This document shows, piece after piece, positions 37,268 to 46,254 of a stretch of DNA of 64,000 bases. Position 1 is the first letter of the stretch. The number at the start of each line of letters is the position of its first letter. Origin of the DNA: Candidatus Poribacteria bacterium (lineage in GTDB: Bacteria > Poribacteria > WGA-4E > WGA-3G); assembly GCA_022827185.1 (NCBI GenBank), contig JAJDTM010000005.1, positions 186,001 to 250,000 on the forward strand. The letters run 5' to 3'. Made by a program: the position numbers and the translations under genes. A model generated the notes under the pieces. It was not told the DNA's origin and searched no databases. It was given only the letters and a program-made list of their open reading frames with translations.

Positions 37268-38593
37268 ATGATAGAATTTGAACAAGAGGAATTTGAAAAT
37301 TTACGCGCGAAAATTAAGGTCATTGGGGTTGGTGGCGCAGGTGGAAATGCTGTAAGACGTATGATTGACGCTGGACTCGCGGGTATAGAGTTTTATGCTG
37401 TCAACACCGATCAGCAAGCACTGTTGACCTGCCGTGGTGCGACGCAAATCCCGATTGGCCTTAATACGACCGAAGGTTTAGGTTCCGGTGCTGACCCTGA
37501 GATTGGCAAAAAAGCCGCTACAGAAGACAGAGAACAACTTCAGACGATCGTCGAAAATGCAAATATGGTCTTCATTACTGCAGGTATGGGTGGCGGTACG
37601 GGAACGGGTGCAGCGCCTCTCATTGCTTCACTAGCAAAGGAAAGCGGTGCGCTTACAATTGCTGTCGTGACACGGCCCTTTGACTTTGAAGGCCAACGCC
37701 GCGCAACCACCGCCGAAGTAGGACTTGAAGAACTCCGAGAAGCAGCCGATTCCGTAATTGTTGTCCCCAATCAGCGTCTTATTGACACTATGAACAGGAA
37801 CCTTCCAATTCGAGAGGCGTTCCGGATTGGAGACGAGGTGCTCCTCCACGGTGTTAAGAGCATTTCTGACATCGTCACAGAAGCGGGCGAAATTAATGTT
37901 GATTTCGCCGATGTTGAATCCATTATGCGGGAGGCTGGGAGCGCGTTGATGGGTATGGGTCAGGCTACGGGTGATAGTCGCGCGACAATCGCTGCGGAAC
38001 AAGCCATTAACTCTCCGCTCCTGGAACAAACTGACATTGCCGGTGCTGTTGGTATGATTGTCAATATCACTGCCCCGCCCGATTTCACGATGCAAGAACT
38101 TAATGAAGCCATGCAGGTTATCAAGGATGTTGCACCCGACGCACAAATCATCTTGGGTCTCGTTTACAAAGATGGCGTGGAACTTGACGACGAAGTCCTT
38201 GTCACCGTCATTGCAACAGGATTTGATACTGACGGAGGATACACATCAAGACCCGAAACAGTAGGCAGTGGAAGTCCATCTGCGAGATATGATGAAGCAG
38301 ATGTCTATCAGCGACAGCCGTCAGCACTGTCCGAACAACGTATGGCAGGTGGAGGTAGAGCCCGACCGGGTGGTAGAACCTCATCTGGCAGATCTACCCC
38401 GTCAACTCGCGGACGGAACGCAGATCGTGGACGGAGCGCAGATGCTGAACAACCTGTCGCACAAGAACCCGCTCCGCAAAGTAGAGGACGGAAACCTGCC
38501 CGTAGGCGGGATCAAAGTGCACAGCAACCGGATACAGATTGGGAAATTCCCGCTTTCTTGCGCGTGCAAAAAAGAGAGAAGAACGACAAATAG
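37268..38593 (+). CDS. ftsZ: Cell division GTPase FtsZ
   Basis: This 441-residue tubulin homologue starts with IKVIGVGGAGGNAVRRMIDA near residue 16 and has the tubulin signature GMGGGTGTGAAPLIASLAKE near residue 105. It also has VVPNQRLI and NVDFADVESIMREAGSALMG (T7-like region). After the globular core (about residue 320) there is a Gly/Arg/Pro/Ser-rich linker of about 100 residues (RPGGRTSSGRSTPSTRGRNA), then the conserved end peptide DWEIPAFLRVQ that binds FtsA. It forms the division ring. Presence of FtsZ argues against planctomycete or chlamydial origin. Confidence 0.98.
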   Translation: MIEFEQEEFENLRAKIKVIGVGGAGGNAVRRMIDAGLAGIEFYAVNTDQQALLTCRGATQIPIGLNTTEGLGSGADPEIGKKAATEDREQLQTIVENANMVFITAGMGGGTGTGAAPLIASLAKESGALTIAVVTRPFDFEGQRRATTAEVGLEELREAADSVIVVPNQRLIDTMNRNLPIREAFRIGDEVLLHGVKSISDIVTEAGEINVDFADVESIMREAGSALMGMGQATGDSRATIAAEQAINSPLLEQTDIAGAVGMIVNITAPPDFTMQELNEAMQVIKDVAPDAQIILGLVYKDGVELDDEVLVTVIATGFDTDGGYTSRPETVGSGSPSARYDEADVYQRQPSALSEQRMAGGGRARPGGRTSSGRSTPSTRGRNADRGRSADAEQPVAQEPAPQSRGRKPARRRDQSAQQPDTDWEIPAFLRVQKREKNDK

Positions 38594-38622
38594 ATACTAT
38601 AACTATAGTGTCCCCTATCAGT

Positions 38623-38640
38623 GCAACTTTTTAAAGTTGC
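38623..38640 (+). terminator. Possible terminator after ftsZ
   Basis: GCAACTTT-tt-AAAGTTGC is a perfect 8-bp hairpin 30 bases after the ftsZ stop, followed by an interrupted T-rich stretch. It is a plausible end of the dcw transcript, though the T-run is weak. Confidence 0.42.
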
Positions 38641-38761
38641 TTACGATTTCTTGATTGAGGTGCCTTCACAAGTTGAAGCAACATTGCGTTTTTGACAACA
38701 CAATGCTGCACCTATCGCTTTTTCATTTTCTCATTTTGTAACTGCATGTACGAGGCAAATA

Positions 38762-40486
38762 GTGGACTTACGACAGCACTACCAACACCTGCGCAGCGAG
38801 GAACACGGTGCGCAAAATAATTTCAGAAAACCTAACAGGTTCGCACTTGTCTATCCAAGTACGTATGAACTTGGTATGTCGAGTCTTGGTGTTCAGGTGA
38901 TCTATGCAACCCTAAACAGTCGGGTGGACACCGCTTGCGAGCGTGTTTTTGTGCCTGAATCTGGTTACCTTGAAAAACTTGTTACTCAGAAAAAGTCGCT
39001 TTTCTCGTTTGAGACGCAAACGGCACTGAACCAGTTCGATGTCGTCGGGTTTTCTGTCTCTTTTGAGTCGGATTATGTGAATATTCCGCGCACCCTAAAA
39101 CTCGCAAACATTCCACCACTTGCTGAAGAACGTACAGAATGGGATCCGCTGGTTATTGCGGGAGGTATCAATATCTCCTACAACCCAGAACCGATTGCTG
39201 ATTTCGTTGATGTTTTTGTTGTTGGAGAGGCGGAACTTGTCATCCATCAACTCATGGCGCACTTTGACGAGTGGAAACGATCCGGCGCGCCGAAGTGTGA
39301 GCTACTCGAAACCTTGGCGACTGTCCCGGGGCTTTATGTGCCGAGTTTTTATGATGTAACCTATCACAATGATGGCACTATTGATGCGGTTTCTCCGAAA
39401 CAAGGAGCAGCCCCCCAGATCCACGCCGGAGCTGTTCCAAAACTTGACGATGTCGAAACTTGCACACACATTCATACGCCCAATACGGAGTTCGCGAATG
39501 CACATCTCATAGAGATTGTGCGAGGTTGTGGTAGGCAGTGTCGTTTCTGTGTTGCTGATTATGCCCGCCGATGGCCGCGGCATCGTTCTGTGGAAAGCAC
39601 GCTTGCGCTTGCGGAGCGCGCACGTGGTATTACAGACAGGATCGGACTTGTTGGTGCTTCTATTTCCGACCATCCACACATTGATGAAATCGCCTCAGGC
39701 CTCGTTGAACGTGGATTCCGTATCTCTTGTGCTTCACTGCGTGCGGAAACGGTTCGCGCGCCTTTGCTTGATGCCCTCGCAGACAGTGAACAAGGCACCA
39801 TTACTATTGCGCCAGAGGTAGCCACTGAAGAACTTCAAAAAGTCGTCAATAAAGCCATTCCACGCGAACGACTCTACCACGTTTTTGAAGAAGCTTTGAA
39901 GCGTGATATTCTCAACCTACGCCTTTATTTTCTCATTGGTGTCCCACATGAAACGCCTGCGGATGTCGAGGCTATTGTTGATATGGCAAAAGAGATGCGC
40001 ACCATCCTTCTCCCGCATGCCAAACGAACAGGGCGAATCGCTCGCATCAGTTTTACGATCTCGCCTATGGTGCCGAAGCCACATACGCCTTTTCAGTGGG
40101 TGGCAATGGAACCGCCAAAAACCATCTCCCGAAAGCTTGATTTTCTGAAACGCGAAATTAACCGACTCGGCAGTATAAAAGTCGGATCTGCAAGTGCCAG
40201 ACTTGCGCACCAAGAAGCCGCTTTCGCACGCGGCGACCGACGGCTCGGAAAAGTTATCCTTGAACTCGCGAACGGCGTTTCATGGAACCAAGCCTTCCGC
40301 AAACACGGGTTAATGCCGGATTTTTATGCGACGCGCCAACGCCCCCTGCATGAAGTCAATCCGTGGGACCACCTTGACCTAAACGTTAAACCCCAATTCC
40401 TACAACTTGAGTTCAACAAGCACGAAAAAGGTTTTATGACCAGCGAATGTGATACGACCGTTTGTAAGAAATGTGGTGCCTGCTAA
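38762..40486 (+). CDS. Radical SAM protein, TIGR03960-like
   Basis: This 574-residue protein has an N-terminal B12-binding-like region (FALVYPSTYELGMSSLGVQV, FDVVGFSVSFESDYVNIPR, PLVIAGGINISYNPEP). The radical SAM core has the cluster motif RGCGRQCRFCVADYARRWPR near residue 257 (CxxxCxxC). Typical methylthiotransferase-like features follow (GLVGASISDHPHIDEIASG, ISCASLRAETV, TIAPEVATEELQKVVNKAI). It ends with a second Cys group, CDTTVCKKCGAC, as in TIGR03960 proteins. The reaction is not known; related genes often lie near ribosome- or RNase-related genes. The start is GTG at 38762. Confidence 0.85.
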   Translation: MDLRQHYQHLRSEEHGAQNNFRKPNRFALVYPSTYELGMSSLGVQVIYATLNSRVDTACERVFVPESGYLEKLVTQKKSLFSFETQTALNQFDVVGFSVSFESDYVNIPRTLKLANIPPLAEERTEWDPLVIAGGINISYNPEPIADFVDVFVVGEAELVIHQLMAHFDEWKRSGAPKCELLETLATVPGLYVPSFYDVTYHNDGTIDAVSPKQGAAPQIHAGAVPKLDDVETCTHIHTPNTEFANAHLIEIVRGCGRQCRFCVADYARRWPRHRSVESTLALAERARGITDRIGLVGASISDHPHIDEIASGLVERGFRISCASLRAETVRAPLLDALADSEQGTITIAPEVATEELQKVVNKAIPRERLYHVFEEALKRDILNLRLYFLIGVPHETPADVEAIVDMAKEMRTILLPHAKRTGRIARISFTISPMVPKPHTPFQWVAMEPPKTISRKLDFLKREINRLGSIKVGSASARLAHQEAAFARGDRRLGKVILELANGVSWNQAFRKHGLMPDFYATRQRPLHEVNPWDHLDLNVKPQFLQLEFNKHEKGFMTSECDTTVCKKCGAC

Positions 40487-40592
40487 ATAGCTTCTCCCTT
40501 GAACTAACCATGTAATTGCGCGGTCGTCCAAATTTAGGTTAATTTTTCTCTTATGTCCAATTTGCTGTTTTAGCAAATTTTACCTTGTTTTG

Positions 40593-40598
40593 TATAAT
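40593..40598 (+). promoter_or_regulatory. Minus-10-like box ahead of the structured segment
   Basis: TATAAT lies at 40593-40598, about 7 bases before the segment rich in hairpins. The minus-35 position is weak (no clear TTGACA at 17 bp), and a perfect AATTTGCT/AGCAAATT palindrome occupies 40559-40579, where a regulator could bind. Confidence 0.4.
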
Positions 40599-40604
40599 TG
40601 AAGG

Positions 40605-40980
40605 AGCAGTTCCTAAATAGTTCTTTTTCTATGTTTTTCTTGACTTTTCTATGTCAAACGGTAAACGATAGGCGTTTTGTGCGGTTCAATTCCGCACTAC
40701 CGTATGCGTAGTGTTGTGCGATAACCAAGCACACGAGACAAAAACCACGTCTTTGCTACGCAAAAGGTTCATGCGCGAGTGAGACGAACCTTAACACTGT
40801 GAGGACACTCGGAAATAATAAAGCGTCAGTCTTTTGAGGCTGACTTTGTGGGTTACACCACGTAGCGTGCACCTTTGCTACGTGCAAATCGCCTGTATCT
40901 TCTATGACGTGCATAGACGACACTGGACACAGGCAGGTTAGACACGACGGTGTCTATAAAGGGACTTAAGGAATCCCGTA
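40605..40980 (+). ncRNA. Candidate structured non-coding RNA (possible orphan OMEGA/HEARO-type RNA)
   Basis: This 545-bp gap contains no credible gene but at least nine perfect helices in order. They are TTGAC/GTCAA (40640/40653), ACGGTA/TACCGT (40658/40698) enclosing GTGCGG-ttcaatt-CCGCAC (40679-40697), TGCGTAG/CTACGCA (40705/40756) enclosing TGTGC/GCACA, and AAGGTTC/GAACCTT (40764/40786). Then come GTCAGTC/GGCTGAC (40825/40838), CACGTAGC/GCTACGTG (40859/40877), GCCTGT/ACAGGC (40891/40929) enclosing TCTATG/CATAGA, TAGACAC-gacg-GTGTCTA (40939-40956) and GGGA/TCCC (40961/40974). The nested, multibranched order is that of a large folded RNA. Length, density and the GGGA-aagga-TCCC end resemble HEARO/OMEGA RNAs of IscB-type elements, by recollection only; no IscB gene follows. 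A 5' UTR for the LamG gene is the alternative. Confidence 0.6.
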
Positions 40981-41032
40981 AAAACTTGTATTTACATAGA
41001 TTTATATAGGTTTTTACTAACAGGAATGCATT

Positions 41033-41806
41033 GTGCGCAAATTTGAACAATTTATAAGGGTGCTTGTTGCAATATTTGTATTGTTCACCCTTACAACATC
41101 TTTATATGCAGGGTTAGATGATAAATCCCTCGTTTTATACCTCTCCTTTGATGAAGGAAAGGGAGGCGATGCCGGAGATGGTTCCGTGCATGGTCATGAT
41201 GGCGAACTTATCAAAGATCCAAAATGGGTAGATGGACAGTTCGGCAAGGCGTTGGAGTTCGACGGAACGAAGGGACAGCATGTAAAGGTGCCTATCAACG
41301 ATACTTTGCAGTTAAGAGAGCAGTTCTCTATCGCTTTTTGGGTTAAGCGTGACGATAACCAAATTCGGGACTGGAATTACATGGTGACAGCCGGTTCCTT
41401 GAAATGGGCATCAATTTTTAGAAATAGCGACAAGAAAACCTATTTCTGGTCGAGTGCTCCCGGCTGGGCACAAAAAGGCGTTAGCGATGACATTCAACCT
41501 AATGACTGGGTACACCTCGCAGTGACCCACGACACCAAATCGGAGGTCGTCATCTACAATGATGCCAAGAAAGCAGGCGGCGGGCCTAAACCCCCAATGG
41601 TTGCTGAGATTGATGGCTCCATTATGGTTGGAGCACGTCACCCCGGCGAAGAATTTTTCACGGGGATTATTGACGAGGTATTTATCTTCAACAAAATTCT
41701 CACTGCGGCGGAAATCGAAGAAATTATGACCGGTGATTTTCTACCGGTGGAACCCGCAGAGAAACTCGCGACAACGTGGGGTAGCATTAAATCTGATCGC
41801 GATTAA
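41033..41806 (+). CDS. Secreted LamG-domain protein with VEPxxKL..TWG tail
   Basis: This 257-residue protein has a signal peptide (residues 1 to about 25, LVAIFVLFTLTTSLYAG). A LamG/concanavalin-like domain follows (LVLYLSFDEGKGGDAGDGS, ALEFDGTKGQHVKVP, FSIAFWVKRDD, TGIIDEVFIFNKILTAAEIEE), of the type that binds glycans or proteins outside the cell. After the fold comes a short tail, PVEPAEKLATTWGSIK, shared with two other secreted proteins at 57712 and 58540. The start is a GTG at 41033; an overlapping ATG at 41026 is in another frame and stops at once. It is followed by a 10-bp palindrome and the TPR gene. Confidence 0.88.
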   Translation: MRKFEQFIRVLVAIFVLFTLTTSLYAGLDDKSLVLYLSFDEGKGGDAGDGSVHGHDGELIKDPKWVDGQFGKALEFDGTKGQHVKVPINDTLQLREQFSIAFWVKRDDNQIRDWNYMVTAGSLKWASIFRNSDKKTYFWSSAPGWAQKGVSDDIQPNDWVHLAVTHDTKSEVVIYNDAKKAGGGPKPPMVAEIDGSIMVGARHPGEEFFTGIIDEVFIFNKILTAAEIEEIMTGDFLPVEPAEKLATTWGSIKSDRD

Positions 41807-41818
41807 AGATACGCTTGA

Positions 41819-41844
41819 TAAGGGCGGTACAGACACCGCCCTTA
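41819..41844. repeat. 10-bp palindrome between LamG and TPR genes
   Basis: TAAGGGCGGT (41819-41828) pairs with ACCGCCCTTA (41835-41844) around ACAGAC. It lacks a T-run and resembles the interspersed GC-rich palindromes seen elsewhere in the window. Confidence 0.5.
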
Positions 41845-41863
41845 CACCAGAGAGGTGGAGCGT

Positions 41864-43009
41864 ATGCTAAAATATCTCACCATATTTATCCTTTTCAGTG
41901 CCTTCGGAAGCACTGCCTTATCCGATGCTTCACCTGCCGAAAAGCACTATAAGAATGCCATCGCCTATCATGCTATTGGAGAGTTTGCGCAAGCCATCTC
42001 CGAGTACAAAAAAGCCATCGCACTTGCGCCGAATTCCCCTATCTTCTACAACAAACTCGGTGTCGCATATTCTGAACTAAAGCAATACGATGCCGCGCTT
42101 GATGCTTATCAGAAGGCACTTGAATTATCACCTATGATTGCCGAACCACACTATAACATTGGGGTGGTTTATTTCAAGAAGGGGGTTTTTCCGCACGCCA
42201 TTGAAGCGTTTGAACGTGCGATTGCTATTGATCCTGAATGGGAAGATGCCTATACCGGACTTGGCGAAGTCCACTTGAAACAGGGGCATTTTGAGCAAGC
42301 TGCACACGCCTTTAAAAAAGCCACGCGCCGCAATCCAAAACGTGCCAGTGCCATCTTAGGATTAGGTAAGGTCTATGTTAAACAGGGACGTTTAGATGAG
42401 GCGATCACCGCTATTGAGAAGGCAATTGAAATTCAGGTGGACAATACAGAGGCGCATTACCAACTCGCTCAAATTTACATCAAACGTGGCGAAAAGGAGA
42501 AAGCTGCAACGGCGATGGCGTTTTTTAAGGTCCTCCGTCAGACAGATCCGCTCCTTGAGAAAGCCGAGATGTGGGTGAAAAAATATCCTGATGACGCAAA
42601 AGGTTATAACAATCTCGGTATCGTTTACCTCGCGCGCCACCGCTTTGCGGATGCGGTTGCGAACTATAAACATGCTATCTCCCTTGCCCCCGATTTAGCG
42701 ACTGCACACTACAATTTGGGACATGCTTATCATAAACAAGAAAAAATTGACCTTGCGATTACAGCGTATCAGCAGGCACTCGCCATCAATACGGACCTTG
42801 CTATTGCGCATAATAACATCGCAGTCTGTTATACGGAATTGAAGGTGGACTTGGACAAGGCACTCTCACATGCGAGAATCGCTGTCCATCTCGCACCGAC
42901 TGACGGAAACTATTGGGATACGCTTTCTCAAGTTTGTGATGCGCTTGGGTTGGAAAATGAGGCGCGACATGCGCGTAAAAAACGGAAAGAGTATTCCAAC
43001 GACGAATGA
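41864..43009 (+). CDS. Secreted TPR-repeat protein
   Basis: This 381-residue protein has a signal peptide (LTIFILFSAFGSTALSDA) and about nine tetratricopeptide repeats, for example YHAIGEFAQAISEYKKAIAL, YSELKQYDAALDAYQKALEL, YFKKGVFPHAIEAFERAIAI and YHKQEKIDLAITAYQQALAI. TPRs form a superhelix for protein binding, here probably in the periplasm. The ATG at 41864 follows GAGAGGTGGAG. Its stop overlaps the ATG of the ASPIC/UnbV gene by four bases (ATGA), so both are made together, a common pairing for these families. Confidence 0.88.
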   Translation: MLKYLTIFILFSAFGSTALSDASPAEKHYKNAIAYHAIGEFAQAISEYKKAIALAPNSPIFYNKLGVAYSELKQYDAALDAYQKALELSPMIAEPHYNIGVVYFKKGVFPHAIEAFERAIAIDPEWEDAYTGLGEVHLKQGHFEQAAHAFKKATRRNPKRASAILGLGKVYVKQGRLDEAITAIEKAIEIQVDNTEAHYQLAQIYIKRGEKEKAATAMAFFKVLRQTDPLLEKAEMWVKKYPDDAKGYNNLGIVYLARHRFADAVANYKHAISLAPDLATAHYNLGHAYHKQEKIDLAITAYQQALAINTDLAIAHNNIAVCYTELKVDLDKALSHARIAVHLAPTDGNYWDTLSQVCDALGLENEARHARKKRKEYSNDE

Positions 43010-44703
43010 AATATTTCTGCTGTATCGTTCTCTCTTGCATCCTGAGTATATCCACTCCAGCCGAGGTGAAATTCGTTGACGCGACTGCCGAGGCGGGTAT
43101 CACGTTTCAGCATGTCGATGGCAGGACAGGCGAAAAATATCTCATCGAAACCCTCGGATCCGGCGCGCTCTTTTTTGACTATGATGCTGACGGTGCTCTT
43201 GATCTTTATATAGTGAACGCTACGCATATCCCACCGCCAGTTCCTGAAGACCCCTCTCAAACACATCTCCCGCGAAACACACTCTATCGGAACAACGGTG
43301 ACGGCACCTTTATCGACGTGACACAGAAAGCAGGGGTCGGTGATATAGGCTACGGTGTCGGGTGTGCTGCTGCCGATGTCAACAACGACGGTTATCCTGA
43401 GATTTACGTGACCAACTACGGAGCCAACCGCTTCTACCATAACAACGGCGATGGCACCTTTACGGATGTTACGCAGCAAGCGGGTGTCGGTGATGAGCGT
43501 TGGGGAACGAGCTGCGCCTTTCTCGATTACGATTTAGATGGAGATGTTGATCTGTATGTTGTCAACTATATGAAATTTTCGGTTGAAGAGAATCGTTGGT
43601 GGGAGACACGGGGTATCAGAACGTATTGTAGTCCGACGGATCAGATTGCTGGCAGCCACTTTGTCAGTGAACCCGATATCCTCTATCGCAATAACGGCGA
43701 TAGCACTTTTACAGATGTCACTGCAGATGCCGGGATTTCACATCGCGCACTCGGTCTCGCGGTTGCAGTTGGGGACTACGATAATGACGGTTACCCAGAC
43801 CTGCATATCGCCAACGACATGGAGGCGGATTTCCTGTACCGTAACAACGGCGATGGTACTTTCACTGAGACTGCCGACTTTACCGGCACAGGCTACGATG
43901 GGAACGGCTTTCCGGGCAGTGGTATGGGAAGTGCATTTGGTGATTACGATAACAACGGGTATCTTGATCTCGTTGTCAGCAATGCCTCTTCACTGCCGGT
44001 GGTCCTCTATCAAAACGAAAATGCTCTATTTTTTTCCGATGTCTCTTTTACTGCCGGGATTGGCGCAGTGACACTCCCTTATTTTAAGTGGGCAGTCGAA
44101 TTCTTTGATTACAACAACGATGGTCTGCTGGACCTCTTTGTTGCGAACGGACATCTTCAAGAAAACATCGCGCTATTTTCGGACAGCACTTACCCGCAGT
44201 CTGACCTACTTTTCCGTAACACGCGCCGACAAGATGGCACCTACCATTTTACGGATGCATCTGTTGAAGTCGGATTGGCACAACTACCTAAGCAAGTTAG
44301 CCGCGGTGCCGCGTTCGGTGACTACGACAATGATGGAGATATTGATATTTTCCTCAATAACTCTAACCAACCCGCAACGCTTCTCCGAAACGAGGGTGGC
44401 AATAGCAATCATTGGCTAACAATCCAACCGATTGGCACCGAAAGCAATGCTTTGGGTATCGGGACGAGAATAGTTTTGAAAGTAGGGGATATGTCTCTTC
44501 TTAAAGAGGTTCGGGGTGGTGCGAGTTATCTTTCGCAAAGCGATCTCCGAGTCCACTTTGGACTTGGGGAAAGGTCAGAGATTGACACTTTGGAAATCCA
44601 CTGGCAAAGTGGACGCAGAGAGCAATTTTCTAATCTGAAATCAAATCAGATTCTCCGCATCAAAGAGGGACATGGGATTGTAGGCGGTCAAGGAAAAAAA
44701 TAA
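43006..44703 (+). CDS. Secreted FG-GAP/VCBS repeat protein with ASPIC/UnbV domain
   Basis: This 565-residue protein has a signal peptide (YFCCIVLSCILSISTPAE) and repeated Ca-binding-like blades (FFDYDADGALDLYIVN, AAADVNNDGYPEIYVTNYG, AVGDYDNDGYPDLHIAND, FFDYNNDGLLDLFVANG, FGDYDNDGDIDIFLNN). These form a beta-propeller of FG-GAP type. The C-terminal ASPIC/UnbV domain is seen in GIGTRIVLKVGDM, KEVRGGASYLSQSDLRVHFG and IDTLEIHWQSGRREQF. Such proteins are extracellular and of unclear function, often paired with TPR proteins, as here. Confidence 0.92.
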   Translation: MKYFCCIVLSCILSISTPAEVKFVDATAEAGITFQHVDGRTGEKYLIETLGSGALFFDYDADGALDLYIVNATHIPPPVPEDPSQTHLPRNTLYRNNGDGTFIDVTQKAGVGDIGYGVGCAAADVNNDGYPEIYVTNYGANRFYHNNGDGTFTDVTQQAGVGDERWGTSCAFLDYDLDGDVDLYVVNYMKFSVEENRWWETRGIRTYCSPTDQIAGSHFVSEPDILYRNNGDSTFTDVTADAGISHRALGLAVAVGDYDNDGYPDLHIANDMEADFLYRNNGDGTFTETADFTGTGYDGNGFPGSGMGSAFGDYDNNGYLDLVVSNASSLPVVLYQNENALFFSDVSFTAGIGAVTLPYFKWAVEFFDYNNDGLLDLFVANGHLQENIALFSDSTYPQSDLLFRNTRRQDGTYHFTDASVEVGLAQLPKQVSRGAAFGDYDNDGDIDIFLNNSNQPATLLRNEGGNSNHWLTIQPIGTESNALGIGTRIVLKVGDMSLLKEVRGGASYLSQSDLRVHFGLGERSEIDTLEIHWQSGRREQFSNLKSNQILRIKEGHGIVGGQGKK

Positions 44704-44730
44704 ACTGAGAAAATGAACGCCGATTTTTCC

Positions 44731-44759
44731 TTGCAATTAATGACAGATAGGTGTATAAT
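44731..44759 (+). promoter_or_regulatory. Consensus promoter of the ATPase/nuclease pair
   Basis: TTGCAA (44731-44736) and TATAAT (44754-44759) are 17 bp apart, giving a start near 44766 and a 37-nt leader with two GGAGAAA ribosome-site candidates before the ATG at 44803. This marks the pair as its own transcription unit. Confidence 0.72.
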
Positions 44760-44802
44760 TTCAAAGTCATCACCAAGAGGAGAAAAAAAATAGGAGAAAA
44801 AA

Positions 44803-46254
44803 ATGAACGTCCACATTAACGTCCAAAACTTCGGTCCGATAGAAGCGGCAGAAATAGACCTGCGTCCGTTGACTGTATTCGTCGGTGAGAGCAACACCGG
44901 CAAAACCTATCTCGCCGCGCTCATTTACGCATTACACCAACATTTTGAGGGGTTTTCCCAGTTACCCTGGGCAGACTCTACTGCTTATTATTTTGGTTTT
45001 GTTCGCCGTTCGCGAGACCGTTATCCACAGAAACGGCAGGAGGAGATAGAACAAGAAATATTAGAGGTACTCGAAAAGTTAAACACGCCTGAGCGTCCGT
45101 TCAAATTTTCTGATTTACCTCAACAGGTGCGCACTCGACCGGAGTCTAGACTCACAGATCAAGAAGATTTCACAAACGAACTCGAACGGTGTTTCGACCT
45201 TGAAGATGTTTCTAAGTTAATTCGATTCACGGGAAATCAAAGGAACAAAATGAACGTTTCACTGTCGGTTCGCGAAAGAGATCAAACGTGTTGGGATTTT
45301 GAGATGCGAGCCGCTGGATCCGCTAAATCCACTATAACCGGGCATATCAACCCAGACATGACTCTCCTCGCCCCAAACGACACAATGCGTAAAACTGAGT
45401 TTCATGAGATATCCGATGTTGAACGTCTACTTCGGACTTTAAGTACCCGTCGGTGGCGAACAGGGGATTCATACTACTTGCCTGCAGCTCGGAGCGGCAT
45501 CATGCAAAGCCGCGATGTACTTGCGACTGCCCTCATCAAGCGGGCGACGCGCATCGGTTTAGATCGCCTTGAAGTATCTACATTTTCAGGAATGATAGCG
45601 GATTTTCTGGAGCAAATTATCCAATATAGGGCACGCAGGAGATCATCAAGCAGAATAAGTCAGGTCGCTGAACAACTGGAGACGGAGCTGCTGGAAGGCA
45701 AAATAGAGGTTGAAGGCATCGGGTCAGAGGGAAATCCCAAATTTCTGTACCGTCCAGAGCAGGCGAAAGAGTCACTGTGGATGAGCCACTCCGCGGCAAT
45801 GGTATCTGAACTCGCACCTTTAGTCCTATTTCTGCGAGGTATCGTTAAACAGGGTGACTTGCTCATTATTGAAGAGCCTGAATCTCACCTACATCCGGGT
45901 GCACAAACCAAAATCGCCCAAACCCTTGCCCGTTTGGTCAGAGCCGGTGTTCGCGTCCTGATTACAACACATAGCAACTTCCTCCTCCAACAGATCGGCA
46001 ACCTAATCCGCGAAGGTGAATTGCGGAAACAGGGGGAATCCACAAATGAATCAGCAGACTACCTGAAAAAGGAAGAGACCGGTGCGTGGTGGTTCCATAA
46101 GAACAAGCCAGTCACAGAACTCCCGTTTGACCTTGTTGAAGGTATAGAGCCGGAAGACCACTTGGATATAGCCGAGGATCTCTACAACGAGTCCGCAGGA
46201 CTCCAAAACAGAATTGAGCAAACGAAAGAGGAGGATGCGGTTGAATCTGAATAA
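44803..46254 (+). CDS. OLD/SMC-like AAA ATPase (AAA_15/AAA_21 type)
   Basis: This 483-residue ATPase begins VHINVQNFGPIEAAEIDLRP, the N-terminal strand pattern of RecF/OLD-like ABC-type ATPases. Walker A is FVGESNTGKTYLAAL near residue 27, Walker B is LLIIEEPESHLHPGAQTKIA near residue 352, and the D/H switch is LITTHSNFLLQQIGNL near residue 385. Between them lies an insert of about 300 residues, partly alpha-helical and charged. No TOPRIM domain follows. Such ATPases drive nuclease effectors in phage-defence modules. It overlaps the downstream nuclease-like gene by about 20 bases, and both lie beside restriction-modification genes, supporting a defence role by inference. Confidence 0.82.
   Translation: MNVHINVQNFGPIEAAEIDLRPLTVFVGESNTGKTYLAALIYALHQHFEGFSQLPWADSTAYYFGFVRRSRDRYPQKRQEEIEQEILEVLEKLNTPERPFKFSDLPQQVRTRPESRLTDQEDFTNELERCFDLEDVSKLIRFTGNQRNKMNVSLSVRERDQTCWDFEMRAAGSAKSTITGHINPDMTLLAPNDTMRKTEFHEISDVERLLRTLSTRRWRTGDSYYLPAARSGIMQSRDVLATALIKRATRIGLDRLEVSTFSGMIADFLEQIIQYRARRRSSSRISQVAEQLETELLEGKIEVEGIGSEGNPKFLYRPEQAKESLWMSHSAAMVSELAPLVLFLRGIVKQGDLLIIEEPESHLHPGAQTKIAQTLARLVRAGVRVLITTHSNFLLQQIGNLIREGELRKQGESTNESADYLKKEETGAWWFHKNKPVTELPFDLVEGIEPEDHLDIAEDLYNESAGLQNRIEQTKEEDAVESE

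Noticed and set aside
40679..40697. T-arm-like hairpin with loop TTCAATT, suggesting a tRNA or tmRNA
   Set aside because: No acceptor, D or anticodon arm can be assembled around it and no CCA-compatible 3' end follows; it fits better as one helix of the larger structured segment.
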